Below are positions 56,766-63,566 of a DNA stretch of 63,566 bases, in pieces. Numbering within the stretch: the stretch's first letter is position 1; every line of letters begins with the position of its first letter. The position numbers and the translations under genes are program-made. Source of the stretch: Cyanobium sp. FGCU6 (lineage in GTDB: Bacteria; Cyanobacteriota; Cyanobacteriia; PCC-6307; Cyanobiaceae); contig JANWUR010000019.1 in NCBI GenBank assembly GCA_024958655.1, positions 1 through 63,566 of the forward strand, in the 5' to 3' direction. The notes beneath the pieces were generated by a model that was not told the DNA's origin, did not search any database, and worked only from the letters and a program-made list of their open reading frames with translations.

Positions 56766-57074
56766 TTAGATCGAGCAAATCTGAGATGCCATCAGCCAGC
56801 CGTAGATCCACCCTGCTCCAGACTGGCCAGGACGACCATTGAAAAATCTAAAATGATACCATTTTTGCCCATTCGGCTCCACGATTGAGGTTACGATATC
56901 CAGGTCACCTGGTTCGCTCAAGCTGCCAATCTTCTCTTTGCTGAAACTGTTGGGCTGCGCATAGAAATCAACGTCAGGACAATTTCTGGGCTTGGCCCCT
57001 GCAGGATAAGCTGCGAACAGAGGCGCGCATACAAGGCCAAGGATGACACCAAAAACAACAGCCCGGGATTTCAT
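56766..57074 (-). CDS. Small secreted protein, SH3-like
   Basis: From ATG 57072-57074 the 102-residue product has a signal peptide (SRAVVFGVILGLVCAPLFAA, cleavage near AGAKP) and a domain reading KWYHFRFFNGRPGQSGAGWI, reminiscent of bacterial SH3 proteins. The gene is AT-richer than its surroundings. Function unknown. Confidence 0.6.
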   Translation of the reverse strand: MKSRAVVFGVILGLVCAPLFAAYPAGAKPRNCPDVDFYAQPNSFSKEKIGSLSEPGDLDIVTSIVEPNGQKWYHFRFFNGRPGQSGAGWIYGWLMASQICSI

Positions 57075-57385
57075 GATGGTTAAACCTTGAATGAAGAAGT
57101 TTTGAGCTAGCAGCGAATGGGAGGCGTTACATATCAATTTCAATGAAACTTAAGCGCGCTAAGCCAGACTCGTCAAGGGACCTCCTCCCTTTTCTCTCGC
57201 CAATAGCTTCTGCTCTCGGCCAGGAGAAGCGATGCTTTTGTTCAGGGCCAATGACATCCGTTCATCAATGGCTGTCTGAGGCTTCAAGCTTCCTCTGGGT
57301 TGTGTATGTGCTCTCGCCCAGTTGGTTCTGAGGATGAACCGGATGCCGCTTCACCCCACTTCCCCAACCCCCAACGACACCACCC
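57075..57385. other. Gene-free AT-richer stretch
   Basis: No convincing gene or RNA is seen. A minus-strand promoter for the secreted protein at 57074 may lie here: TTGAAA near 57143, then TATGTA-like bases, but the match is weak. Confidence 0.4.
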
Positions 57386-57664
57386 CCCGAACTGATGCTC
57401 ACCGAGGTGGCCGATGCCCTGTGGCGCGTGCAGCGAGCGGGGCAGCTGGGCGCCGATGGCCTGCGACTGCGCCTCAACCGGGCCGCTGCGCTGGTGGATC
57501 ACATCAAACCCGACCGCCACCTGCAGGTGGAGGCTCTGGCACTGGCCTGCCATCTGGATCACCCGGTGCACGCCTGCCTGTATCTGGCTCTGGCCCGGCG
57601 AGAAGCGGCCATGTTGCTGACGGCGGATCCGCGCCTGCAGAAGCTGCGCCAGCGCGGCCTGCCT
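57386..57664 (+). pseudogene. VapC (PIN) toxin remnant
   Basis: The frame PELMLTEVADALWRVQRAGQLG, then ALALACHLDHPVHACLYLAL and AMLLTADPRLQKLRQ, is clearly the middle and end of a PIN-domain VapC. The start (first strand with its conserved Asp) is missing, and upstream sequence is low-complexity Pro/Thr codons, so it is N-terminally truncated. No intact antitoxin lies upstream. Confidence 0.7.
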
Positions 57665-57800
57665 CTGCACCGGTACGTGGGCGACACCGCCGCCGGCCAC
57701 GGCCATGGCACACACCTGGCTGCGGCGCATCACCTCCAGGCACCACTGGAGCTGTTGCACGTTCTCGCCCATGGATCCAAATCCGTCTTACGATCCGATC

Positions 57801-58004
57801 ATGGATGTCACAACCGTTTCCTCCAAATACCAGGTGGTGATCCCCAAGCGGGTCCGGGAGCAGTTCGGGCTGAGTCCCGGCCAGCAATTGCAGGTGATCG
57901 CCCTCCCGGGCCGGATTGAGCTGGTGCCGAGCCTTGCTCCTGAAGCGCTGCGTGGATTTCTGCAGGGCGACAACACCTTCCAGCGGGAGCCTGATCGCCT
58001 GTGA
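57801..58004 (+). CDS. vapB: VapB antitoxin, AbrB family
   Basis: The 67-residue protein (MDVTTVSSKYQVVIPKRVRE, LQVIALPGRIELVPS) has the SpoVT/AbrB fold. TACGAT eight bases before the ATG could be a -10 element of a short-leader transcript. It overlaps the toxin (GTGA). A close paralogue is at 59623. Confidence 0.88.
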   Translation: MDVTTVSSKYQVVIPKRVREQFGLSPGQQLQVIALPGRIELVPSLAPEALRGFLQGDNTFQREPDRL

Positions 58005-58387
58005 GCGAGCCGAGAGCGGTGGTGGATTCCTCGGGCTGGATTGAGGTGTTCACCGATGGCCCGCTGGCTGAACGGTTCCTCAGGGTGCTCGCTGCAGAAG
58101 ACCGCCTGGTGGTGCCTGCCATCAGCATCCTGGAGGTGTTCAAGTGGGTTCTGCGCGAACACAGTGAGGCGCAGGCGATTCAGGCCGCTGCGGCCATGCA
58201 GCGCGGCGTGGTTGTGGATCTGGACAGCCGTCTCGCCATTGCCGCCGCACAACTCAGCCACGCATTGAAGCTCCCCATGGCCGACAGCATCATCCTGGCC
58301 ACAGCACGAAGCCATGGGGCCAGGCTCTACACGATGGATGCGGACTTCCGCGGTCTCAAGGATGTCGAGCTGATCGCGGTGCAGTGA
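58001..58387 (+). CDS. vapC: VapC toxin, PIN-domain RNase
   Basis: The 128-residue protein has the acidic residues of an active PIN: Asp in VVDSSGWIEVF, Glu in ISILEVFKWVL, Asp in LPMADSIILATA and Asp in YTMDADFRGL. It is likely a tRNA/rRNA endonuclease restrained by the upstream VapB. The module looks intact. Confidence 0.9.
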   Translation: MSEPRAVVDSSGWIEVFTDGPLAERFLRVLAAEDRLVVPAISILEVFKWVLREHSEAQAIQAAAAMQRGVVVDLDSRLAIAAAQLSHALKLPMADSIILATARSHGARLYTMDADFRGLKDVELIAVQ

Positions 58388-58635
58388 GGGGGGCCTCCGC
58401 CAGGCACAGGACGGCAGTCACCGGTTTATCGCCCAGGTGGATCGTGGAGGTGCTACCACGATCCACCGGCAAGGGCACACGGCGAACGACACGCCAATTT
58501 TTCCTCACCTCGGTGAGGCGCACAGTGGTGATGAACCTGCTCAGGCGCGGCGGCTGAGGCGCAAGCGCTGCCAGGGCTGGCTGAACCGTGCGACTGGATC
58601 CGCCCTAGCCTTTTGTAGTCCAACGGCCTGGAGTG

Positions 58636-59277
58636 ATGTCCATCTCTGCCAGCCCAGTTGCATCCGAGCTCTCCACTCCTGTTCATGCCCTGGCTCCGCT
58701 TCGGGTTCCACCCGACCTGCGGCTCACCCCAGTGCAGTTCGCCCAGCTCTGTGCTGAAAATCGGGAGGCGGTGCTGGAGTTGGCTGCCGATGGCAGCGTG
58801 ATCGTGATGACGCCGACAGGCAGTGAAACCGGCGCCCGCAATTCCCGCCTTGAGATGCGTCTGCTTCTCTGGGCCGACCAGCAGGGTGGCTGGAAGGTGT
58901 TCGGCAGCTCCACTGGCTTCCGCCTGCCCGACGACTCCGTGTTCAGCCCTGACGCCTCCCTGGTGCGCCTCGATCGCTGGCTTGCTCTCACCCCCGAGCA
59001 GCGTCGCGGCTTCGCTCCCCTCTGCCCCGATCTGGTGGTGGAACTGGCGAGTCCGAGTGATGAGGGTCCCCGGGGGGTGAGCGCCCTGCGCCAGAAGATG
59101 GCGAACTATCAGGCCAATGGCGCCCGCCTCGGCTGGTTGCTGCTGCCACAGGAGCGGGCCGTGGAGGTGTGGGGCGCCAGCGGCACGGCCAGCCGCCTGG
59201 AGCAGGCCACGGCGCTGGAGGCTGGCGCGGATTTCCCCGGTCTGAGGCTCAACCTGCTGGAGATCTGGGACGCGTGA
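58636..59277 (+). CDS. Uma2-family (DUF820) putative endonuclease
   Basis: The 213-residue protein has the cyanobacterial Uma2 PD-(D/E)XK pattern: VMTPTGSETGARNSRLE, SSTGFRLPDDSVFSPDASLV, PDLVVELASPSDEG and KMANYQANGARLGWLL. ATG 58636 is preferred over GTG 58633. Two shorter decayed relatives lie at 60357 and 62323. Confidence 0.88.
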   Translation: MSISASPVASELSTPVHALAPLRVPPDLRLTPVQFAQLCAENREAVLELAADGSVIVMTPTGSETGARNSRLEMRLLLWADQQGGWKVFGSSTGFRLPDDSVFSPDASLVRLDRWLALTPEQRRGFAPLCPDLVVELASPSDEGPRGVSALRQKMANYQANGARLGWLLLPQERAVEVWGASGTASRLEQATALEAGADFPGLRLNLLEIWDA

Positions 59278-59429
59278 GGGATCTGGCCGTAGGCGGGGCG
59301 CAGCAGCCTTTGTTGCATCGGACCAGGAACAGAAGCTCAGTCCCCTTCAGGCTTGGCTTTGGTTTATTGTCATATTTGCAAAACAATGTTTCCCCTCAAT
59401 AACCCCAACTTCTATTCTGACTATTACCA

Positions 59430-59560
59430 TTGCAACCCCTCAAAACGCGCCTCCTGCTCATCGTCTGGCGCCGACCCCAAACCCTGCGCCAGGTGATCGA
59501 TGCCATCCGCCCGGTGGCGCCCACGCACCTGTATATGGCCTGCGATGGCCCCATCCCCAC
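59430..59560 (+). pseudogene. Glycosyltransferase N-terminal fragment
   Basis: The frame TRLLLIVWRRPQTLRQVIDAI, then VAPTHLYMACDGP, matches the N-terminus of GT2-like proteins of polysaccharide clusters. After ~40 residues the match stops. The remaining ~140 bp of the 345-bp gap 59278-59622 holds no gene. Confidence 0.65.
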
Positions 59561-59605
59561 GTCTACCTCTACGCCATCCAGCCAACCTCGCATCGACCCG
59601 GCTTT

Positions 59606-59619
59606 CGTATTACAATACG
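59606..59619. promoter_or_regulatory. Inverted repeat overlapping likely -10 of second vapB
   Basis: CGTAT-TACA-ATACG is a perfect 5-bp inverted repeat four bases before ATG 59623. TACAAT within it could be the -10 hexamer, giving a nearly leaderless transcript controlled by its own antitoxin. Confidence 0.5.
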
Positions 59620-59622
59620 GTG

Positions 59623-59826
59623 ATGGACTTCACCACTGTCTCCCACAAGTATCAGGTCGTGATCGCCAAGCGGGTGCGTGAGCAGTTCGGTCTTACTCCA
59701 GGCCAGCAGCTTCAGGTGTTGGCGTTGCAAGGGCGCATCGAATTGGTCCCGAGCCAGCCCCCAGCTGCGTTGCGGGGATTTTTACAGGGAGAAAACACCT
59801 TCCAGCGCGAGCCCGACCGTCTGTGA
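59623..59826 (+). CDS. VapB antitoxin paralogue, now without toxin
   Basis: The 67-residue protein (MDFTTVSHKYQVVIAKRVRE, LQVLALQGRIELVPS) is about 85% identical to the VapB at 57801 and the same length. The following toxin gene is cut after ~20 codons, so this is an orphan that might still bind the other module's operator or toxin. Confidence 0.88.
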   Translation: MDFTTVSHKYQVVIAKRVREQFGLTPGQQLQVLALQGRIELVPSQPPAALRGFLQGENTFQREPDRL

Positions 59827-59927
59827 CTCAGCAGAGAGCGGTGGTGGACTCGTCCGGATGGATTGAGCTGTTCACCAATGGGCCCGCCACCACACCCAAA
59901 GCGCGATGGCATAATGAGATCAGTTGA
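59823..59927 (+). pseudogene. VapC toxin truncated to its first strand
   Basis: GTG 59823 overlaps the antitoxin stop. The frame VTQQRAVVDSSGWIELFTNG matches VapC at 58001 (AVVDSSGWIEVFTDG), then breaks into unrelated PATTPKARWHNEIS and a stop. Its TGA overlaps the TTG of the next antitoxin (TTGA). Confidence 0.85.
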
Positions 59928-60169
59928 GGCGAAGCACAATCCCATCACTCAGCTTGCGAGGTTTGTCGGAGCAGACCTATGAGGGCCTGCGGCAGCTTGC
60001 GATCAGTAACCACCGCAGCATGCAGGAGCAGGTGCGGCTTCTGATTGAACGGGAAGTGCGCTACGCCCAGGTGGGTGGGTTGGAGCGGGCTCGGCATTGG
60101 CGTTCGCTGCTGGCTGGTCGCCATTTCCCTGATCTGGCTGCCGACCTTCAGGTCGACCGCAGTCGCTGA
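59924..60169 (+). CDS. FitA-like RHH antitoxin
   Basis: From TTG 59924 the 81-residue protein reads LSLRGLSEQTYEGLRQLAIS, then HRSMQEQVRLLIEREVRYAQ, a ribbon-helix-helix antitoxin of FitA/VapB type. No ATG is available; the TTGA overlap and spacing support TTG. The PIN toxin right after it is decayed. Confidence 0.75.
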   Translation: MRRSTIPSLSLRGLSEQTYEGLRQLAISNHRSMQEQVRLLIEREVRYAQVGGLERARHWRSLLAGRHFPDLAADLQVDRSR

Positions 60170-60173
60170 AGCG

Positions 60174-60348
60174 ATGCCCCCATCAGCACAGATCCAGCAC
60201 GATGTGTTTGTGCTGGATACCTCTGCCCTGCTGAAGGTCTACCCAAACGGGGCTGCCGTGGCGATGCCTTGCTGTTGATTCCCGATCTCTGCCTGCTTGA
60301 GTGCGCTGCAGTGCTCTTGAAACAGGTGCCGTGCAGACAAACTTTTAG
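60174..60348 (+). pseudogene. PIN toxin, internally deleted and frameshifted
   Basis: ATG 60174, 4 bp after the antitoxin, opens HDVFVLDTSALLKVYPNG, a PIN N-terminus with its Asp. A frame change near 60260 leads to LLLIPDLCLLECAAVLLKQV, another PIN segment that normally lies ~30 residues later. The end is missing. Confidence 0.75.
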
Positions 60349-60356
60349 GCGGCCCT

Positions 60357-60713
60357 GGTCTGCCCGACGACTCCGTACTCAGCCCCGACGCCTCCCTGGT
60401 GCGCCGCGCTCGCTGGCTGGCCCTCACCCCCGAGCAGCGCCGCAGCTTCGCACCCCTCTGCCCCGATCTGGTGGTGGAACTGGCCAGCTCAAGCGACAAA
60501 GACCCCCGCGCTCTCACGGCCCTGCGCAACAAGATGGCCGCTTACCAGGCCAACGGTGCGCGCCTCGGATGGTTGCTCATTCCCCACCAGCAGGCCGTGG
60601 AGGTTTGGCCCGCCAGCGGCGCAGCGCAGCGGCTGGACGCCCCTGACGTGCTTGAAGGTGGCCCCGAGTTCCCCGGGTTGCAGCTGCAGCTGGATGAGAT
60701 CTGGGCGGGGTGA
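60357..60713 (+). pseudogene. N-terminally truncated Uma2 gene
   Basis: The frame GLPDDSVLSPDASLVRRARW through PDLVVELASSSDKDPR, KMAAYQANGARLGWLLIPHQ and GPEFPGLQLQLDEIWAG is the C-terminal two thirds of a Uma2 protein like that at 58636. The N-terminal ~95 residues are replaced by the PIN relic. Its last 149 bp recur at 62323. Confidence 0.88.
60564..60712. repeat. Direct repeat A, first copy (Uma2 3' end)
   Basis: About 149 bp, from ctcggatggttgctcatt to ggcggggtg, recurs at 62323-62471 with roughly five substitutions. It flanks the AbiE pair. Confidence 0.92.
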
Positions 60714-60742
60714 GCCGCCGAAGCGGCCCTGCAGCTGAACCC

Positions 60743-61594
60743 TCAAACCAGCTGAATGCGTTGCGCGAGCTGCTGAAAGTAGCTTCTTGACCAGATCTCC
60801 AGCGGCTGTGGATCCACAACGAAGCGCGCAATGTCCTGGCGGGCGTTTGGCACATCGAGCCCAGCGATTCTTTTCGCGAGCAGCATCTGCAGGTTTTCAG
60901 CGCTGAAGTCCAGCTCCTGCGGCCAATGGCCACTCTGCCGTGCGCGCTCTGCCAGGTGCTCCAGATGCAATGGGATTCCGCTACGCACATACCATTCGAA
61001 ATCAAACCAATCGCGGCCTTTCACCCGTTGCTTCCACTGGCGGAAAAGCAGCGCATGCATCTTTCCAGCAAACAGATCGGCAGGCGAAAAGCACTTCACA
61101 TAGCAGGAGAAAGGCTGCAGCAGCAGCTGCTCCTCCGTCTGAAACCCGAGCGGTGGGTCAGTGTCTACCTCCAGCTTGATCTTCACGGAGGACGAACCGG
61201 CGAAGGCCAGCTGCACCATCGTGGTGCTGGGCTTGAGAAAGGCAGACACGATGGCAGAGCGGATCGTTTTCTGTTTTTCTCGGATCTCCACCGGGATGCC
61301 CAGCGCTGCAAACTCCTCGGCAAGGCCCTGCAGGTAGGGCTTCAGGCAAAAATCTGGATCCGCTTGCAACAAGGAAAAGTCGAGATCCTCAGAAAAGCGC
61401 GGCAACTGCTGAAAAATACGCAGGCAGGTGCCCCCATAGAAGGCTGCCTTGCCAAAAAATCCCCGCCGCACCAACCCCGCCAGGGCCACCTCCTGCAACA
61501 CCTCCCGCAGCGCCTGGCTGCGCTCGGTGTCGCTGGCCTGCGGCACTCGCTTCAGCATCTGCTCCAGTGCGGGATTGAGGTTGGTCTTTGCCAT
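60743..61594 (-). CDS. abiEii: AbiEii-type toxin (nucleotidyltransferase)
   Basis: The 283-residue protein has the DUF1814/AbiEii signature: GKAAFYGGTCLRIFQQL, PRFSEDLDFSLLQAD (GG...SEDLDF nucleotidyltransferase loop), KIKLEVDTDPP, FAGKMHALLFRQW and KGRDWFDFEWYV. The family NTP-transfers onto tRNA and causes stasis; it also serves phage abortive infection. ATG 61594 overlaps the antitoxin stop by one base. Confidence 0.88.
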   Translation of the reverse strand: MAKTNLNPALEQMLKRVPQASDTERSQALREVLQEVALAGLVRRGFFGKAAFYGGTCLRIFQQLPRFSEDLDFSLLQADPDFCLKPYLQGLAEEFAALGIPVEIREKQKTIRSAIVSAFLKPSTTMVQLAFAGSSSVKIKLEVDTDPPLGFQTEEQLLLQPFSCYVKCFSPADLFAGKMHALLFRQWKQRVKGRDWFDFEWYVRSGIPLHLEHLAERARQSGHWPQELDFSAENLQMLLAKRIAGLDVPNARQDIARFVVDPQPLEIWSRSYFQQLAQRIQLV

Positions 61595-62256
61595 CAGCCC
61601 AGTTCCTGTTGCAATACCTCGATCACCTGCAGCAGCGTGCGCAGCTGGCGCTGCTTGTACCCCGCGCTGAGGCAGTGGCGCAATTCTTCCAGGCTGAGAT
61701 CGCACAACAGATCGCTATCCAGCCGGAGGTCGTGCAGCAGCCAGTCGCGCATCGCTGAGCGCGAGAGCGGCGGCAGCTCCCTGCTCAGCACCAGCCGGTC
61801 GCACAGCGCCTTGGTAGGACTCGCGAGCAGAAACCTCTCGCCAGCTGGGCCCTCACCAAGCTGCTGGCCGATCGCATAGAAGCGCAGGGGCAAGTGACTG
61901 TAGGAAAACCGCCCCAGGCTGTTGGTGACATTGCGGCACGGCCTCACTGTCACCGAGGTGACCTCAGCCACCCCTTCGGGAATCATGCCGTGAAGAGCCA
62001 GGGCATAGTCGAGCGACACGTAGGAGGGGCCGTAGAGATGGTTGGCCACCAGCGGCAGGCACACGGGCGTGGACCGCAGCGGCGCACCAGTGACATACAG
62101 GCCCCGTCTCAGCGACTGCAGGGCTCCCTCCCGCAGCCATTCGCTCACTTTGTCGTTGGGGCGCCGATAGAGGGCGAGCACCTCATCCAGGGCCTCGCGG
62201 GCCAGCGGTACCGCCCCAAACCGCCCCAGTGGATGCACCAACCTGTCTGTTTTCAA
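61594..62256 (-). CDS. abiEi: AbiEi-type antitoxin / transcriptional regulator
   Basis: The 220-residue product from TTG 62256 has an N-terminal winged helix (EVLALYRRPNDKVSEWLREG, then LRRGLYVTG) and the AbiEi_4 C-terminal domain (NHLYGPSYVSLDYALALHGM, then SPTKALCDRLVLSREL). GTG 62238 is an alternative start. Longer frame upstream is antisense Uma2. It and abiEii form one operon flanked by direct repeats. Confidence 0.85.
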   Translation of the reverse strand: MKTDRLVHPLGRFGAVPLAREALDEVLALYRRPNDKVSEWLREGALQSLRRGLYVTGAPLRSTPVCLPLVANHLYGPSYVSLDYALALHGMIPEGVAEVTSVTVRPCRNVTNSLGRFSYSHLPLRFYAIGQQLGEGPAGERFLLASPTKALCDRLVLSRELPPLSRSAMRDWLLHDLRLDSDLLCDLSLEELRHCLSAGYKQRQLRTLLQVIEVLQQELG

Positions 62257-62322
62257 GGCGCTAGTCGGAATTCTTCCGATCTTAGCCGTGAATCTGGAGT
62301 AGGCCCTGCCTACGACGCCCAG

Positions 62323-62471
62323 CTCGGCTGGTTGCTCATTCCCCACCAGCAGGCCGTGGAGGTTTGGCCCGCCAGCGGCGCAGCGCAGCGGCTGGACGCC
62401 CCTGACGTGCTTGAAGGTGGCCCCGAGTTCCCCGGGTTGCAGCTGCAGCTTGCAGAGATCTGGGTGGGGTG
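62323..62471. repeat. Direct repeat A, second copy (Uma2 3' end)
   Basis: This near-copy of 60564-60712 reads LGWLLIPHQQAVEVW, then LQLQLAEIWVG in the plus strand. It is a Uma2 fragment of ~50 codons with no start and is not a gene. Confidence 0.92.
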
Positions 62472-62510
62472 TGGCCTCATCGCCTCGCCACCGGCTGGCT
62501 GTACACATAC

Positions 62511-63118
62511 GGTCAAGGCCGATGCCCAGGTTGAGGGCTACTGGAGCTCAGACGAGATCATTCCGATCAGTTCTGAAGGTGCCAGCGAGCAGCTGCTGGG
62601 CCAGCTGCTTTCCGGTGTCTACGTCGCTGTGCTGGCGAACTGCCCATCGGCGGCAGGCCCTGAGGTGGAGGCCGCGCAGCAATTGGTGCGCAGCATCCGC
62701 CTGCGCGGGGGCGGGCTCACGCTGTCGGCCTCTGGCTTTGGGGTCGGTGGCAGCCAGAGCGAAAGCGTGGCCATGCCACCGGGGGTGCGGCTCTACGCAC
62801 TGTTCCGCGGGGATCTGCGCGGCATGTTGAAAGCGCTGGAAGACGGAATCACCACGCTGCTCGGCCTCACCAGCGCAGGGGCCAACGTGTCGCCGGTGCC
62901 CATCGACAAGGCCACCTGCCTGGAGCACCTGATCCAGCCCGGCCTGCCCGTGCACTGGTATGAGGGCGACACTGCGGGTGATCAACGGGCTGGCGGCTGC
63001 GGCGGGCTATCGCTTCGTGGCTGCCGGCTATGGCTATGGCGGCGACCTTGACGCCGTTCACCGGATCAGCAGCCCTCTGGAGCTTCTGCAGCTCTCCCTG
63101 AGCGGCTTACCATGGTAA
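62511..63118 (+). pseudogene. Unidentified protein gene with a frameshift and no start
   Basis: A frame reads VEGYWSSDEIIPISSEGASE, RLYALFRGDLRGMLKALEDG and IDKATCLEHLIQPGLPVHWY; near 62971 the frame shifts by one base and continues LRVINGLAAAAGYRFVAAGY, GYGGDLDAVHRISSPLELLQ to a TAA at 63116-63118. I do not recognise the family. The N-terminus has no plausible start. Confidence 0.65.
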
Positions 63119-63119
63119 G
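63106..63119. promoter_or_regulatory. Palindrome upstream of right-edge antitoxin
   Basis: CTTACCATGGTAAG is a perfect 14-bp palindrome, 19 bp before the TTG of the antitoxin and overlapping the TAA of the broken gene before it. Its half-sites match those at 54678. Inference: an AbrB-antitoxin operator. Confidence 0.6.
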
Positions 63120-63137
63120 GAGAGAAGAGGGGGTGGG

Positions 63138-63380
63138 TTGGAGGCTGTGATCACGCTGTCGTCCAAAGGGCAGCTCGTCATTCCGGCGCAATGGCGCAAG
63201 CTGCTGGGGCTGCAACCCGGTGACCGCCTGGTGATGCGTCTTGAGGCTGATGGTCTGATGCTCACCCCTCAGGCCTCGGGCAAAGCCGGTTGTGCGCGAG
63301 ACCTCATCGGCATTGCCAACTATCAGGGGCCCCCACTCAGTCTTGAGGAGATGGATCCGGCCCGCTTTGCCGAACCATGA
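63138..63380 (+). CDS. AbrB/VapB-family antitoxin
   Basis: The 80-residue protein from TTG 63138 (GTG 63147 possible) reads VITLSSKGQLVIPAQWRKLL, LQPGDRLVMRLEADGLMLTP, the SpoVT/AbrB fold. A purine-rich AGAGAAGAGGGGG lies upstream as ribosome-binding site. The toxin relic overlaps (ATGA). Confidence 0.85.
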   Translation: MEAVITLSSKGQLVIPAQWRKLLGLQPGDRLVMRLEADGLMLTPQASGKAGCARDLIGIANYQGPPLSLEEMDPARFAEP

Positions 63381-63520
63381 AGGATCCTGTCGCCATCAAC
63401 ACCAACGTGCTCGTCAGGCTGCTCGTCAACGACGACCCTGAGCAGGCTCGCCGGGCGGCAGCGTGCATTGATGCCAGCTCTGCCTGCTTCATCCCGATCA
63501 CGGTGCTTCTTGAGTCTTGA
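63377..63520 (+). pseudogene. VapC toxin, truncated and lacking its first catalytic Asp
   Basis: ATG 63377 opens DPVAINTNVLVRLLVNDDPE, then SSACFIPITVLLES and a stop at 47 codons. Intact relatives read AIDTNVLVRLLVNDD, so the metal-binding Asp is Asn, and the remaining ~85 residues with the other acidic residues are absent. The last 46 bp of the window hold no recognised gene. Confidence 0.85.
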
Positions 63521-63566
63521 TTACGCAGATGACTCCGCGAACAGGACGGCGACGCCGTAGAGTGGT

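Noticed and set aside
57284..57772. A 162-codon minus-strand frame
   Set aside because: It is antisense to the VapC relic, which has clear family motifs in the plus strand.
63521..63566. Minus-strand reading PLYGVAVLFAESSA ending near 63522
   Set aside because: It could be the end of a gene running in from the right, but 14 residues with no recognised motif are too little to call.

Overview
The window is high-GC, gene-dense DNA from a cyanobacterium, most likely an alpha-cyanobacterium of the Cyanobium / Synechococcus subcluster 5 type. Evidence for this is chlorophyll synthase (chlG), the cytochrome b6f subunit PetP, MenG/UbiE for phylloquinone, a ClpR-ClpP3 pair, several cyanobacterial-only small proteins, and the order ddl - small protein - ftsQ - ftsZ - ffs(-) - panB - hemW(-) - PIN/TRAM - clpR - clpP3 - ilvC - cbiB, which I recognise from marine and freshwater picocyanobacteria. 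Genes overlap heavily (ATGA, GTGA and TTGA junctions) and intergenic space is small until about 54.4 kb.

Layout: 0-2 kb holds the first 37 codons of a tyrosine recombinase on the left edge, a small helix-turn-helix-like protein and a secreted Asp-box (sialidase-fold) protein. 2-17.7 kb is mainly core genes: trpC, lpdA, an rRNA/tRNA methylase, tRNA-Leu(CAG), murA, tRNA-Leu(CAA), argD, folC, a pentapeptide-repeat protein, an FAD oxidase / amidohydrolase pair, tRNA-His, a DUF1611 (DgcN-like) / dipeptide-epimerase (DgcA-like) pair, and miaB. 17.7-24.5 kb is a signalling and transport patch: an MscS channel with a cyclic-nucleotide-binding domain coupled to a membrane class III cyclase homologue that has lost its catalytic residues, a decayed partial copy of miaB, a phospholipase D-like protein and a split chromate transporter. 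24.5-37 kb is the division / protease / ilvC / cobalamin block. 37-41.6 kb is surface polysaccharide and secreted proteins, ending with a low-GC GT-C membrane protein beside tRNA-Ser(CGA). 41.8-54.4 kb is again core: comEC, glyQ, a LysM-BON protein, menG, hisF, petP, chlG, a class A penicillin-binding protein, rsmB, an alkyltransferase-like protein and trmH.

From about 54.4 kb to the right edge the character changes. There are five antitoxin genes with intact reading frames (54745, 57801, 59623, 59924, 63138) plus an AbiE pair, but only two of the five AbrB/RHH-type antitoxins still have a full-length toxin. The others are followed by toxins that are truncated, frameshifted or missing catalytic residues. 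In between lie relics of a Phd antitoxin, a DUF4143 ATPase, a PAS-GGDEF protein, a DUF4351/Rpn-type protein, a VapC, a glycosyltransferase, two Uma2 nucleases and an unidentified protein. Several of these keep their two ends but have lost the middle, the signature of internal deletions. The AbiE pair sits between two near-identical ~149 bp pieces of a Uma2 gene. I read this end as a genomic-island graveyard in which antitoxins outlast toxins.
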